Positions 25,258-35,756 of a stretch of 64,000 bases of DNA are shown here, in pieces. The translations under genes and the position numbers were made by a program. Origin of the DNA: Mercurialis annua (taxonomy: Eukaryota; Streptophyta; Magnoliopsida; Malpighiales; Euphorbiaceae); assembly GCF_937616625.2 (NCBI RefSeq), contig NC_065570.1, positions 22,530,046-22,594,045 of the forward strand. The letters are read 5' to 3'. The notes beneath the pieces are model-generated. The model saw nothing but the letters and a program-made list of their open reading frames with translations, did not search any database and was not told the DNA's origin. The first letter of the stretch is position 1, and each line of letters begins with the position of its first letter.

Positions 25258-26202
25258 CATGGAGATGGTTCCATTTGCCCATTAATGTCTGTAGAGTCTG
25301 TGCATGGTCCTTCAAATGCATCTTTTAATGAACAGGAATAGTCTGAAGATAATGCTCCACCGCAAGATGAAAATCCCATGCTGCGACAGTTTATTGAAAT
25401 GTTGCGAAGAATGGTAGCACCTCCGCACCATCGAGCACAAGAACCAGAAATTGACAAAAACTATGCGAGAGTTAGGAAACAAGGGGAAAATAAATTTAGA
25501 GGTACTACAGATCCTGTAGAAGCTGAAGAAGGGTTGAGAAATACAGAGAGAGTTTTAGGCAAAATTGAATGCGCTCCTCAGCAGAAACTGAAATATGCAG
25601 CGTCATTGTTTAAGAAGGATGCTTTGGATTGGTGGGAAACAGTTCCACGAAGCGGAATAGGCCTTTGACTTTAACGTGGGATTATTTCCTCAGAGAATTT
25701 GGTTAGAAGTACATGCCACCAGTCTATCGTGATAAAAAGAAAATTGAATTCATGGAATTGAAGCAGAATGAGTTATCAGTGGTTGAATATGAACTTCAAT
25801 TTTTCAGACTATCAAAGTATGCACCTGAAGAGATAACTACTGAGGAAAGAAAACGAAGCAAAATTGAAAGGGGCTTGAACCTTAATATTCGAGAGAAAAT
25901 TATTGTTAAGACCCCTACCTATAGTGCATTGATAGAAGCTGCTTTGAGGGCTGAAGAAATACTTCTTTAAAGGAGTGAGTTAAAGTCTAAAAAGATGAAG
26001 CTAACCGGTAATTTTAATTTTCCTTCAAGATATGGCAGTTCCTTTTCTTTTAGAGGGTCAAATTCACATACTAATGGCTATAGAGGAAAAGGAAGATGTC
26101 AATCCAGTAGACCAGCCTAAATGTTATCTCGCAGAGGTGGATATACATCTAGTGTGTTTGGTAATAGACAACAACCAACAAGTTCAGTTAGTGTGGGATT
26201 TA
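25258..26202 (+). pseudogene. Chromovirus gag, capsid part (disrupted)
   Basis: Encodes the Retrotrans_gag capsid region. Visible strings include KFRGTTDPVEAEE, LFKKDALDWWETV, TWDYFLREFG, YEGFL-like ELQFFRLSKYAPE and LIEAALRAEE, all in the usual order. The frame is broken by TAG at 25339-25341, a frameshift near 25650, TAG at 25704-25706 and TAA at 25968-25970. The basic, Ser/Gly-rich linker that normally precedes the zinc knuckle follows to 26202, where a CACTA element is inserted. The true start codon is not certain. The product would have formed the cytoplasmic virus-like particle. Non-functional. Confidence 0.85.
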
Positions 26203-27326
26203 CACTACTAGAAAACAGCGTTTTAGCGACGGATTTTAGTGACGGATCTAAAATCCGTCGCTATTTTTTCGATTAAATCCGTCGCTAAACACCACATTAA
26301 ATTGGCGGGAATAATCCCGCCAACTTTAGCGACGGATTTTCCGTCGCTAATGTTGGCGGGAGTAGTCCCGCCAATTGTTTTGATAAAATTTAGCGACGGA
26401 TTTTAAAATCCGTCGCTAATTACTGGCGGGAATACTCCCGCCTTTTATTTTTCGCAATTAGCGACGGATTTTAAAATCCGTCGCTAAATTATGCCTTTTG
26501 CGACGGAATTTAGTGACGGATTTCAAATCCGTCGCTAATTTTCAATGTCAAAAAAAATTAAAAGGCATCTAATATTATTTAGGATAGTATTTAATAAAAA
26601 ATAATTATTAATGTTTTAATTAAATTTATATTATTATAATATAACGTTTTTATTTATAAAATAATAATTAAATATTATTTATGAAATAATAATTATATAT
26701 TATTTATTTATTTAAAGTATATAAATATTTTAATAAAATTATTAATTATAAAAAAATTATCTTAGAATGCGGGTTTAAATTATGAAAACAAATATTTGTT
26801 GTTTTTAGTTAACATTTAAGTATAATATACATAAATATATAACATGAATATGAGCTAGTTAAGATGGAATTGTGCGCGGGAGAACTACAAGGTTAACGAG
26901 TCTTGAGTGGGAGCAATGGAATGATGGGTGACCTACTGGGAAGTTAGCGAAAATTGACAGGTGGATGCGGGTGGTTGATTTAACTCGGGTGGGTGAGTGA
27001 TGGAGGACGCGGATGAGGGATTGATTAAATAAAAAATTTATTTTACGATATAATTTTTAAATTTTTAATTTTTTTTTAAAATTAGTGACGGATTTAAATC
27101 CGTCGCTAAATCCGTCGCTAATTAGCGACGGATTTAAAATTCCGTCGCTAAAACGGAGACCAAAATCCGTCGCAAAAATTTTTTCCCGTCGTTATCAAAC
27201 GTCGCGACCAAAAAGGTTGCGACGGACTGTTTCCGTCGCAAATCCGTCGCTAAACGTGTTTAGCGACGGATTTTGGTCATTTAGCGACGGAAAAATCCGT
27301 CGCTAAATGACTGTTTTCTAGTAGTG
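26203..27326. mobile_element. Complete non-autonomous CACTA element (1124 bp)
   Basis: The termini are 16-bp perfect inverted repeats, CACTACTAGAAAACAG and CTGTTTTCTAGTAGTG, flanked by the 3-bp target duplication TTA/TTA expected for the CACTA superfamily. Both ends carry many inverted copies of TAGCGACGGATTT, the typical subterminal transposase-binding arrays. The left arm also has three near-perfect GGCGGGA...TCCCGCC hairpins (26302-26323, 26353-26374, 26425-26442). The centre is AT-rich with no transposase, so mobility would need an enzyme in trans. It splits the gypsy gag and is therefore younger than that insertion. The 73-residue frame at 27085-27306 is a reading of the subterminal repeats. 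Confidence 0.95.
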
Positions 27327-27610
27327 TTACTCCTATGTGTGCCAATTGTGGTAGAGTACATTCAGGGGAGTGTTGGGGACGAAACCTTATTGTATGTTAT
27401 AATTTTCGTCAGCCTGGCCTTATTGTTAGAGACTGTCCACTGAGGAAAGATTTTCTTGAAGTGTCTGAATCTATGGGTCAGAGTAGTGTGGGTGAAAATA
27501 TACACCAAGTGGGTGTAGGTCGGGGAAGAGGTAATAGAGGAGGAGGAATATATTTGGCTGTACAATCTGGATATACAAACCGACCTTAAACCCAAACCAG
27601 AGTATTTGCA
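27327..27610 (+). pseudogene. Chromovirus gag, nucleocapsid part with damaged zinc knuckle
   Basis: Continuation of gag after the CACTA insertion. CANCGRVHSGEC is followed by a CCHC zinc knuckle in which two ligands are changed: VCYNFRQPGLIVRDC has Phe for the second Cys and Leu for the His. A Gly/Arg-rich tail (GVGRGRGNRGGG) follows. The frame then meets TAA at 27587-27589 and continues, in the same frame, into the RT-side segment. Confidence 0.82.
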
Positions 27611-28708
27611 GTGACGAGAAAAGATGCACCTACTACACCTGATGTGATTACTGATATTCCAGTAGTGAGAGACTTTTCATATGTGTTTCTTGATGATTTT
27701 CCTGGTTTGCCACCATATAGGGAGGTAGATTTTGAAATTGAAACTTTACTTGGGTCTGCACCTATTTCTGTTGCACCGTATAGAATGGCTCCACTAGAAC
27801 TGAAAAAACTCAAGAAACAGTTAGAAGAACTACTTGATAAGGGGTTCATAACAAGTATTTCTCCCTGGGGCGCACCTCTGTTATTGTGAAGAAGAAAGAT
27901 GGTACTATGCGATTATGTATTGATTATAGGAAATTGAATAGAATCATTGTGAAGAATAAATATCCATTGCCAAGAATCAATGATTTACTTGATCAATTAA
28001 GAGGTGCCATTGTGTTTTCTTTTGTTGATTTGCGGTCAGGATATAGGCAACATCGATTTGATGAAAAGTCCATTCCTAAAACTGCATTTAGAACAAGGTA
28101 TGGTCATTATGAGTTTATTGTGATGCCCTTTGGATTGAAAAATGCTACAGCTGTTTTTATGTCATTAATGAACAAAATGTTTCAGCAGTATATGTACCAG
28201 TTTGTGATTATGTTTATTGATGATATACTTATCTATTCGCGAAGCCATGAAGAATATGAACAACTTTTGAGAATTGTCTTACAAGTTTCGAAAGATAAAC
28301 AACTTTATGCCAAGTTTAATAAATGTGAATTCTGGTTGGTAGAAATAGCCTTTTTGGGGCATATAATTTCAAAACATGGTGTACAACCAGATCCATCAAA
28401 GATTAAAGCTATTCTTGAATGGGAGTTACCAAAGAATGATACATAAGTTTGAAGTTTTCTGGGTTTAGCAGGGTATTACAGAAGATTTGTGAAAGACTTT
28501 TCTGTTATGCAAAACCGTTGACGAATTTGCTGAAAAAGAATGCAACTTTCAAGTGGATTGACACATGTGAGAAAACCTTTGAGGAATTAATGAAAAGGCT
28601 TACTTCAGCACTAATACTTTCCTTACCATCTGAAAATGGAGGTTATGTGGATGCATCAAAACAAGGCTTTGGATGTGTATTAATGCAACATGGGAAATAT
28701 GAAGCCTT
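27611..28708 (+). pseudogene. Chromovirus reverse transcriptase (protease deleted)
   Basis: [13 protein letters not shown], the usual entry to protease, is joined directly to [20 protein letters not shown], the linker after protease. No aspartic protease sequence lies between, which implies an internal deletion. RT follows: [14 protein letters not shown], a frameshift at about 27885, [32 protein letters not shown], the catalytic FIDDILIYS (FIDD at 28213-28224) and [12 protein letters not shown] ends the frame at 28444-28446. The thumb/connection (AGYYRRFVKDF) and the first RNase H strand (YVDASKQGFGCVLMQHGK) are visible beyond it. The rest of RNase H is gone. The role would have been cDNA synthesis in the particle; the copy is dead. 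Confidence 0.9.
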
Positions 28709-29875
28709 TATAATGGTGGCCAACAATGAAGAAAAATGTGTCAGAATTTGTGGCTAAATGTTTAACATGTCAACAAGTGAAAGCAGAACATCAGCCACCT
28801 GCAGGTAAACTTCATTCTTTAGCTATACCAGAGTGAAAATGGGAGAAAATAACTATGGATTTTGTTGTTGGGTTGCCACGTACATTCAGAAAGCATGATT
28901 CTATATGGGTTATTGTTGATAGACTCACTAAATCTGCTCATTTCTTACCTGTTCAAGAAACTGATTCACTTGATAAATTGGCTGCATTATATGCTTCTGA
29001 TTTTGTTAGATTGCATGGTGTGCCCATTTTAATTGTATCTGACAGAGATCCGCGATTTACCTTACACTTTTGGAGTAATTACAAAATGCTATGGGTACTA
29101 AGTTACATTATAGTACATCATTTCGTCCGCAGACAGATGGGTAATCAGAGAGAACCATTCAGACTTTGGAAGACATGATGAGAGCTTGTGCACTAGAGTT
29201 CAAAGGGAATTGGGTTGATCAGTTATCCTTGATGGAATTTGCCTACAATAATAGTTTTCATTCTAGTATAAGTATGGCTCCATATGAAGCACTGTATGGA
29301 AGAAAGAGTCGAAGTCCAGTGTGTTGGGATATTGAAGGAATGCGACAACTTGAAGGTCCTGAAATAGTTCAAGAAACTGTGGATAAGATACAAACAGTCA
29401 AACAGTGTTTGAAAGCATCACAAGATCGGCAAAAGAGTTACACTGATAGACTTTGTTGGGAAATGGAATATAAAGTGGATGAGAAAGTATTCTTGAAAGT
29501 ATCTCCATGGAAATGAATTTTGAGATTTGGCAAGCAGGGAAAGCTTAGTCCAAGATATATTGGACCGTATGAAATCATTGAGAGAATTGGACCATTGGCT
29601 TTTCGAATAGCATTACCGGGAGAGTTATCACAAATTCCTGATGTGTTTCATGTTTCCATGTTACGAAGATATAGATCTGATCCTAGTCATGTGATACAAG
29701 AACCGGAGGTAGAACTCATAGAGAAATTTGTATACACAGAGAAACCTATAGAAATACTAGGAGTAAAAGTTAAGTAATTAAGGAATAACGTGATACCGAT
29801 GGTCAAAGTAAGATGGAGTCGTCATTCTCCAAAGGAAGCTACATGGGAGGTGGAAGAACATATGAGAAGGAAATA
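28709..29875 (+). pseudogene. Chromovirus integrase with GPY/F region and chromodomain
   Basis: Starts inside the integrase N-terminal region: the tail of the HHCC finger, CLTCQQVKAEHQPPAG, is present but its His pair is absent. The catalytic core is recognisable from MDFVVGLPRTF, VDRLTKSAHFLPV, VSDRDPRFT and SERTIQTLEDMMR (the last in a shifted frame), so the DDE residues can be placed. Disruptions are a TGA at about 28835, a frameshift near 29088, TAA at 29142-29144, TGA at 29514-29516 and TAA at 29775-29777. GKLSPRYIGPYEI begins the GPY/F region. KVRWSRHSPKEATWEVEEHM (about 29800-29870) is a chromodomain core, the module known to direct chromoviruses to heterochromatin. Confidence 0.9.
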
Positions 29876-29929
29876 CCTTTATCTGTTAATAATGGTGGTA
29901 AGTTCTTAAATTTCGAGACGAAATTTTCT

Positions 29930-29942
29930 GAGGTGGGGAGAG
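29930..29942 (+). promoter_or_regulatory. Polypurine tract of the chromovirus
   Basis: GAGGTGGGGAGAG immediately before the 3' LTR start TGTAACACCC at 29944. Confidence 0.85.
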
Positions 29943-29943
29943 T

Positions 29944-30035
29944 TGTAACACCCACATTTAAAATGCATATAGTCATGCTCATACATTTCATGCATTTCGA
30001 TGGTCAAGAGTAAGCGTCGTTCATTTGCATTTACA
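29944..30035 (+). repeat. Start of the chromovirus 3' LTR (92 bp left)
   Basis: Begins TGTAACACCCAC right after the PPT and is cut at 30036 by a CACTA terminus. It does not overlap the retained part of the 5' LTR, so the two LTRs cannot be compared. Confidence 0.82.
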
Positions 30036-30918
30036 CACTACTATACAACACCGATTTTGCGTCGAAATTTTTCGTCGAAATAAACTCTATTCCGTCGCAA
30101 AATGCCTTTTGCGACGGAAATGATCCGTCGCAAAATGCCTGCCCGCTAACAAAAATGAGACCAAGGCGTCGCAAAAATGGCAACGGACCGCCCGTCGCCA
30201 ATTCTCCAAATATGTCGCCAATTACGTCTCCCCAAAAATAAAAAAGGAGACGATTTGGCGAAGGATTAATAGCTTTGGCGACGAAACATGTTCGTTGCAA
30301 AATGTAATTTAATTGGCGACGGAATACAATCCGTCGCTAAATCAAACAATTTACGACGGCTGTTTCCGTCGCAATTTGCCCTTGTTTGGAGACTTATAGA
30401 AGGCAATTCGCGACGGAATGTCCGTCGCAAATCCCTCACAATTTGGACATAATTTTATTGTTTTTCGTCTGTTTCCCTATTTTATTCACGACGATTATAA
30501 CCTGTGAAATCTACTATTTGCAATTCACACTATTACTCAATTTCCGAAAAGGAACGCTATATATAAAAACATGTTATAGTTTACATATCGTAACAAAATG
30601 TATAGAGTAAGAAAATACAAAATGTATACAGTGACAAAATACAAAATGTCAGAAATGTCATCATCGTCTGAAAGACCTGGCGGTGGGGGTGGGCGATACT
30701 GCGGAGGAATAGTCTGCATCATCTTCGCCATCTCAGCCTGAATATTCTCGGCCATCCTCTCATTGGCGCTCGTTGCTGGGCACGGAGAGCCTCCTCCTCA
30801 GTGTTAATATGGCGCAGTCCATCCTGGATTCCTGCCTGCACACACCGCTCGATTCCTCGTCAAATCGATGTGACTGTGTGGACCTGGTCCTTGCCCTACT
30901 AGACGTCGTTGTATCCTC
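30036..30918 (-). mobile_element. Truncated CACTA transposon end
   Basis: One terminus only: CACTACTATACAACACC at 30036, followed by about 350 bp of inverted GCGACGGA and CCGTCGC subterminal repeats. Next come a 24-bp-period tandem stretch with AAAATACAAAATGT (about 30591-30651) and a coding tail on the minus strand. It is cut by satellite at 30919, so the opposite TIR and most of the gene are missing. The TIR differs from that of the complete element at 26203, so this is a related but different family. Confidence 0.78.
30640..30880 (-). pseudogene. C-terminal remnant of a CACTA-type transposon protein
   Basis: Minus-strand reading gives a helical, charged segment (RHINTEEEALRAQQRA), a one-base frame change near 30755, then ERMAENIQAEMAKMM and a proline-rich acidic end (YRPPPPPGLSDDDD). 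This resembles the coiled C-terminal tails of plant En/Spm-type transposase proteins, and its place next to a CACTA subterminal region supports that. There is no catalytic motif and in-frame stops lie upstream. Family assignment is inference. Confidence 0.5.
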
Positions 30919-33900
30919 TTACGAAATAAATCCAAACGTTTACCCTTTTTAGCGAAATAAGCCTAACGTTTACAAACGTTACGAACGAAATCAAAACATT
31001 TCACCTTTTTAGCAATTGAAACCAAACGTTTATAAACGTTACGAAACAAATCCAAACGTTTACAAACGTTACGAAACAAATCCAAATGTTTCACCTTTTT
31101 AGTGATTGAAGCCAAACATTTATAAACGATACAAAACAAATCCCAACGTTTCACCTTTTTAGCAATTTAAGCCAAACGTTTACAAACGTTACAAAACAAA
31201 TCCAAATGTTTCACCTTTTTAGAAATTTAATCCAAACGTATTACCTTTTTAGCAATTTCAGGCAGACGTTTACAAACTTTACAGAACAAATCCAAACGTT
31301 TCACATTTTTAGCAATTTAAGCCAAACGTAAACGTTACAAAACAAATCTAAGCGTTTCACCTTTTTTAGCAATTTTAGCCAAACGTTTACAAATGTTATA
31401 AAACAAATCCAAACGTTTCACCTTTTAAGAATTGGAAGCCAAACATTTACAAGCGTTACGATACAAATCCCAAACGTTTCACCTTTTTAGCAATTTAAGC
31501 CAAATGTTAATAAACATTAAGAAATAAATCCTTTTTAGCAATTAAAGTAAACGTTTAAAACGTTACGAAACAAAACCAAACGTTTAAATCGCTACGAAAC
31601 AAATCCAAACGTTTCACCATTTTAGCAATTTAAGCCAAACGTTTACAAACATTACAAAACAAATCCAAACATTTCACCTTTTTAGCGATTTAAGCCAAAC
31701 GTTTACAAACATTACAAAACAAAACCAAACGATTGTCCTTTTTAGCGATTGAAGCCAAACATTTACAAAAGATACAAAACAAATCGAAGAATTTAAAACG
31801 TTACGAAACAAATCCAACTGTTTCATGTTTTTACCGATTTAAGCCAAACTTTTACAAACGTTACGAAACAAAACCAAATGTCTCACCTTTTTAGCGATTT
31901 AAGCCAAACGTTTACAAACGTTACAAAACAAAACCAAACGTTTTCAAACAATACGAAACAAAACGAATCTAAACGTTTCACCTTTTTAACGATTTAAGCC
32001 AAACGTTTACAAACGTTACGAAACAAAACCAAATGTTTTACCTTTTTAGCTATTGAAGCCAAACGTTTACAAACTTTACAAGACTAATCCAAACGTTTAA
32101 AACGTTATAAAAGATTCCATACGTTTCCCCTTTTAAGCTATTTAAGCCAAACATTAATAAACGTTACGAAACAAATCCAAACGTTTCACCTTTTTGGCAA
32201 TTTGAGCCAAACGCTTACAAACATTACGAAAGAAATCTGAACGTTTCCCCTTTTCAGCGATTTAAGCCAAACGTTTACAAACGTTACAAAACAAATCCAA
32301 ACGTTTCTCCTTTATAGCGATTTAAGCCAAACGTTTACAAACGTTACGAAACAAATCCAAACGTTTCCCTTTTTTTTAGCGAATTAAGCCAAACGTTTAC
32401 AAACGTTACAAAACAAAACAAAATGTTTAAAACGTTACGAAACAAATTTAAACGTTTCACCTTTTTAGCGATTTAAGCGAAACGCTTACAAACGTTACAA
32501 AACAAACGTTAATAACGTTACGAAACAAATCCAAATGTTTCCCCTTTTTAGCAATTTAAGCCAAACGTTTACTAACATTACAAAATAATTCCAAACGTTT
32601 CACCTACCTTTTTAGCGATTGAAGCCAAATATTTACAAACGTTACGAAACAAATCAAAACGTTTACACATTTTTGCGATTTAAGCCAAACATTTACAAAC
32701 GCTATGAAACAAAACCAAACTTTTCACCTTTTTAGCGATTTAAGCCAAACGTTTACAAACGTTACAAAACAAATCCAAACGTTTCACCTTCATAGATTTA
32801 AGCCAGAAACGTTTCACCTTTTTAGCCATTGAAGCCAAACGTTTACAAACGCTACAAAACAAATCCAAGCGTTTAAAAGGTTACGAATCAAATTCAAACG
32901 CTTCACCTTTTTAGCCATTTAAGCCAAACGTTTACAAACGTTACGAAACAAATCCAAACGTTTCACCTTTTTAGCAAATTAAGCCAAACGTTTACAAACG
33001 TTACAAACGAAATCAAAACATTTCACCTTTTTAGCGATTGAAACAAAACGGTTACAAACGTTATGAAACAAATCCGAACCTTTACAAAAGTTACGAAACA
33101 AATCCAAAAGTTTAACCTTTTTAGTGATTCGAGCCAAACGTTTACAAACGTTATGAAACAAATTCAAACGTTTCACTTTTTTAACAATTTAAGCCAAACG
33201 TTTACAAACGTTACAAAACAAATCCAAATGTTTCACCTTTTTAGCGATTTAAGCCAAACGTTTACAAAACTTACGAAACAAATCCAAACGTTTCACCTTT
33301 TTACCAATTTAGTCCAAACGTTTTACCTTTTTAGCAATTTAAGCCAAACGTTTACAAACGTTACAAAACAAATCCAAACGTTTCATCTTTTTAGCAATTT
33401 GAGCCAAATGTTTACAAACGTTACGAAACAAATCCAAGCGTTTTACCTTTTTAGCAATTTAAGCCAACTGTTACAAAATAAATCCAAAAGTTTATACTTT
33501 TTACCATTTGAAGCCAAACATTTACAAACATTATGATACAAATCCAAACGTTTCACCTTTTTAGCAATTTATGAAAAATGTTAACAAACGTTACGAAACA
33601 AATCCTTTTTAGAGATTAAAGCCAAACGTTTATAAACGTTACGAAACAAAACCAAACGTTTAAAACGTTAGGAAAAAAATCCAAACGCTTCACCTATTTA
33701 GCGATTTCAGCCAAACATTTACAAAAGTTACAAAACAAATCCAAACGTTTACAAACGTTACGAAACAAAACCAAACGTGTCACCTTATTAGCGATTGAAA
33801 CCAAATGTTTAAAACCGTTATAAAACAAATCCAAGAGTTTAAAACGTTGCGAAACAAATCCAAACATTTCACCTTTTTACCGATTTAAGACAAACGTTTA

Positions 33901-35756
33901 CAAATGTTACGAAACAAAACCAAACGTTTCCACTTATTAGCGTTTTAAGTGAAATGTTAACAAACATTACAAAACAAAGCCAAACGTTTACAAATGTTAC
34001 GAAACAAAACAAATTCAAATGTTTCACCTTTTTAGAGATACAAGACAAACGTTTACAAACGTTACAAAACAAATCCAAGCATTTAAAACGTTACAAAAAA
34101 ATACAAACGTTTCACCTTTTTAACGATTTAAGCCAAACATTTATAAAGAGTTACGAAACAAATCCAAACGTTTCACCTTTTTAGCGATTTGAGCCAAACG
34201 TTTACAAACATTACGAAACAAATCAAAACGTTTCCCCTCTTCAGAGATTTAAGCCAAACGTTTACAAACGTTACAAAATAAATCCAAACGTTACCCCTTT
34301 ATAGCAATTTAAGCCAAACGTTTACAAACGTTATGAAACAAATCCAAACGTTTCACCTTTATAGCGATTTAAGCCAAAGGTTTACAAACGTTACGAAACA
34401 AATCCAAACGTTTCACCTTTTTAGCGAATAAAGCCAAACGCTTACAAACGTTACAAAACAAATACAAGAGTTTAAAACGCTATGAAACAAATCCAAACAT
34501 TTAATGTTTTTACCGATTTAAGCCAAACGTTTACACACGAAACAAAACCAAACGTTTCACCATTTTAATGATTTAAGTCAAACGTTTACAAATGTTACGA
34601 AACAAAACCAAACGTTTCCCCTTTTTAGCTATTGAATCCAAACGTTTACAAACGTTACAAAACAAATCCAAGCGTTTAAAACGTTACAGAAAAATCCAAA
34701 CGTTTCACCTTTTTAGCGATTTAAGCAAAACGTTTATAAATATTACGAAACAAATCCAAACGTTTCCTCTCTTCAGCGATTTAAGCCAAACGTTTACAAA
34801 CGTTAAAAAACAAATCCAAACGTTTCACCTTTATAGCGATTTAAGCCAAACATTTACAAACATTACGAAACAAATCCAAACGTGTCACCTTTTTTAGCGA
34901 TTTAAGCCAAACGTTGACAAACTTTACGAAACCAAACCAAACGTTTAAAATGTTACGAAACAAATGCAAACGTTTCACCTTTTTAGCGATTTAAGCCGAA
35001 CATTTACAAACGTTACAAAACAAACGTTTATAACGTTACGAAACAAATCCAAACGTTTCCCCTTTTTACCAATTTAAGCCAAATGTTTACTAACATTACA
35101 TACCAATTCCAAACGTTCACCTACCTTTTTAGCGATTGAAGCCAAATGTTTACAAACGTTACGAAACAAATTAAAACCTTTAAACATTTTAGCAATTTAA
35201 GCCAAATCTGTACAAACGTTAGGAAACAAAATCAAATTTTTCACCTTATTAGCGATTTAAGCCAAACGTTTACAAACGTTATAAAACAAATCCAAACATT
35301 TCACTTTTTAAGCGATTTAAGCCCAACGTTTAAAAACGTAACAAAATAAATCCAAACGTTTCACCTTTATAGAGATTTAAGCCAGAAACGTTTCACCTTT
35401 TTAGCCATTGAAGCCAAACGTTTACAAACGTTACAAAAAAATCTAAGCGTTTAAAACGTTACAAAACAAATTCAAACGTTTCACCTTTTTAGCCATTTAA
35501 GCCAAACGTTTACAAACGTTACGAAACAAATCCAAACGTTACACCTTTTTAGCAAATTAAGCCAAACGTTTACCAACATAAAGAAACAAATCCAAATGTT
35601 TCACTTTTTTAGCGATTTAAGGAACAAATCCAAACATTTCACCTTTTTAGCAATTTAAGAAAAACGTTTACAAACGTTACGAAACAAAATTAAACGTTTG
35701 GCTTTTTAGCGATTAAAGCCAAACGTTTTCAAACGTTATGATACAAAACCAAATGT
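30919..35756 (+). repeat. 60-bp satellite, forward block with ~2-2.6-kb duplications
   Basis: Forward monomers for 4.8 kb. Private variants recur. GAAATCAAAACATTTCACC near 30987 and 33009, and AAATCCTTTTTAG at 31526 and 33600, are about 2.02-2.07 kb apart. The insertion variant CACCTACCTTTTTAGCG near 32602 and 35120, and GCCAGAAACGTTTCACC near 32803 and 35380, are about 2.52-2.58 kb apart. These mark segmental duplications. The 157-residue frame at 33063-33536 is satellite translation with period 20. Confidence 0.93.

Larger units (their letters stand above)
24266..30035 (+). mobile_element. Decayed Ty3/gypsy chromovirus (Tekay/Del-like), truncated at both LTRs
   Basis: Elements visible in order: the last 860 bp of the 5' LTR, PBS, gag with a CACTA insertion, RT, integrase core, GPY/F region, chromodomain, PPT and the first 92 bp of the 3' LTR. 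The gag-RT-IN order makes it Ty3/gypsy, and the C-terminal chromodomain makes it a chromovirus. Assignment to Tekay/Del is by resemblance. The left LTR is cut by satellite and the right LTR by a CACTA end, so no TSD can be checked. Frameshifts and stops occur throughout, and protease plus most of RNase H are missing, so it cannot be autonomous. Confidence 0.92.

Noticed and set aside
27586..27849. 87-residue minus-strand frame in the gypsy element
   Set aside because: Antisense shadow of the RT linker region.
30031..30610. Open frames in the second CACTA end (minus 30031-30300, plus 30386-30610)
   Set aside because: They read subterminal repeats and AT-rich untranslated sequence; no protein similarity is visible.
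33063..33536. 157-residue open frame, repetitive protein candidate
   Set aside because: Pure translation of the 60-bp satellite with a 20-residue period. Similar frames occur on both strands wherever no indel interrupts.
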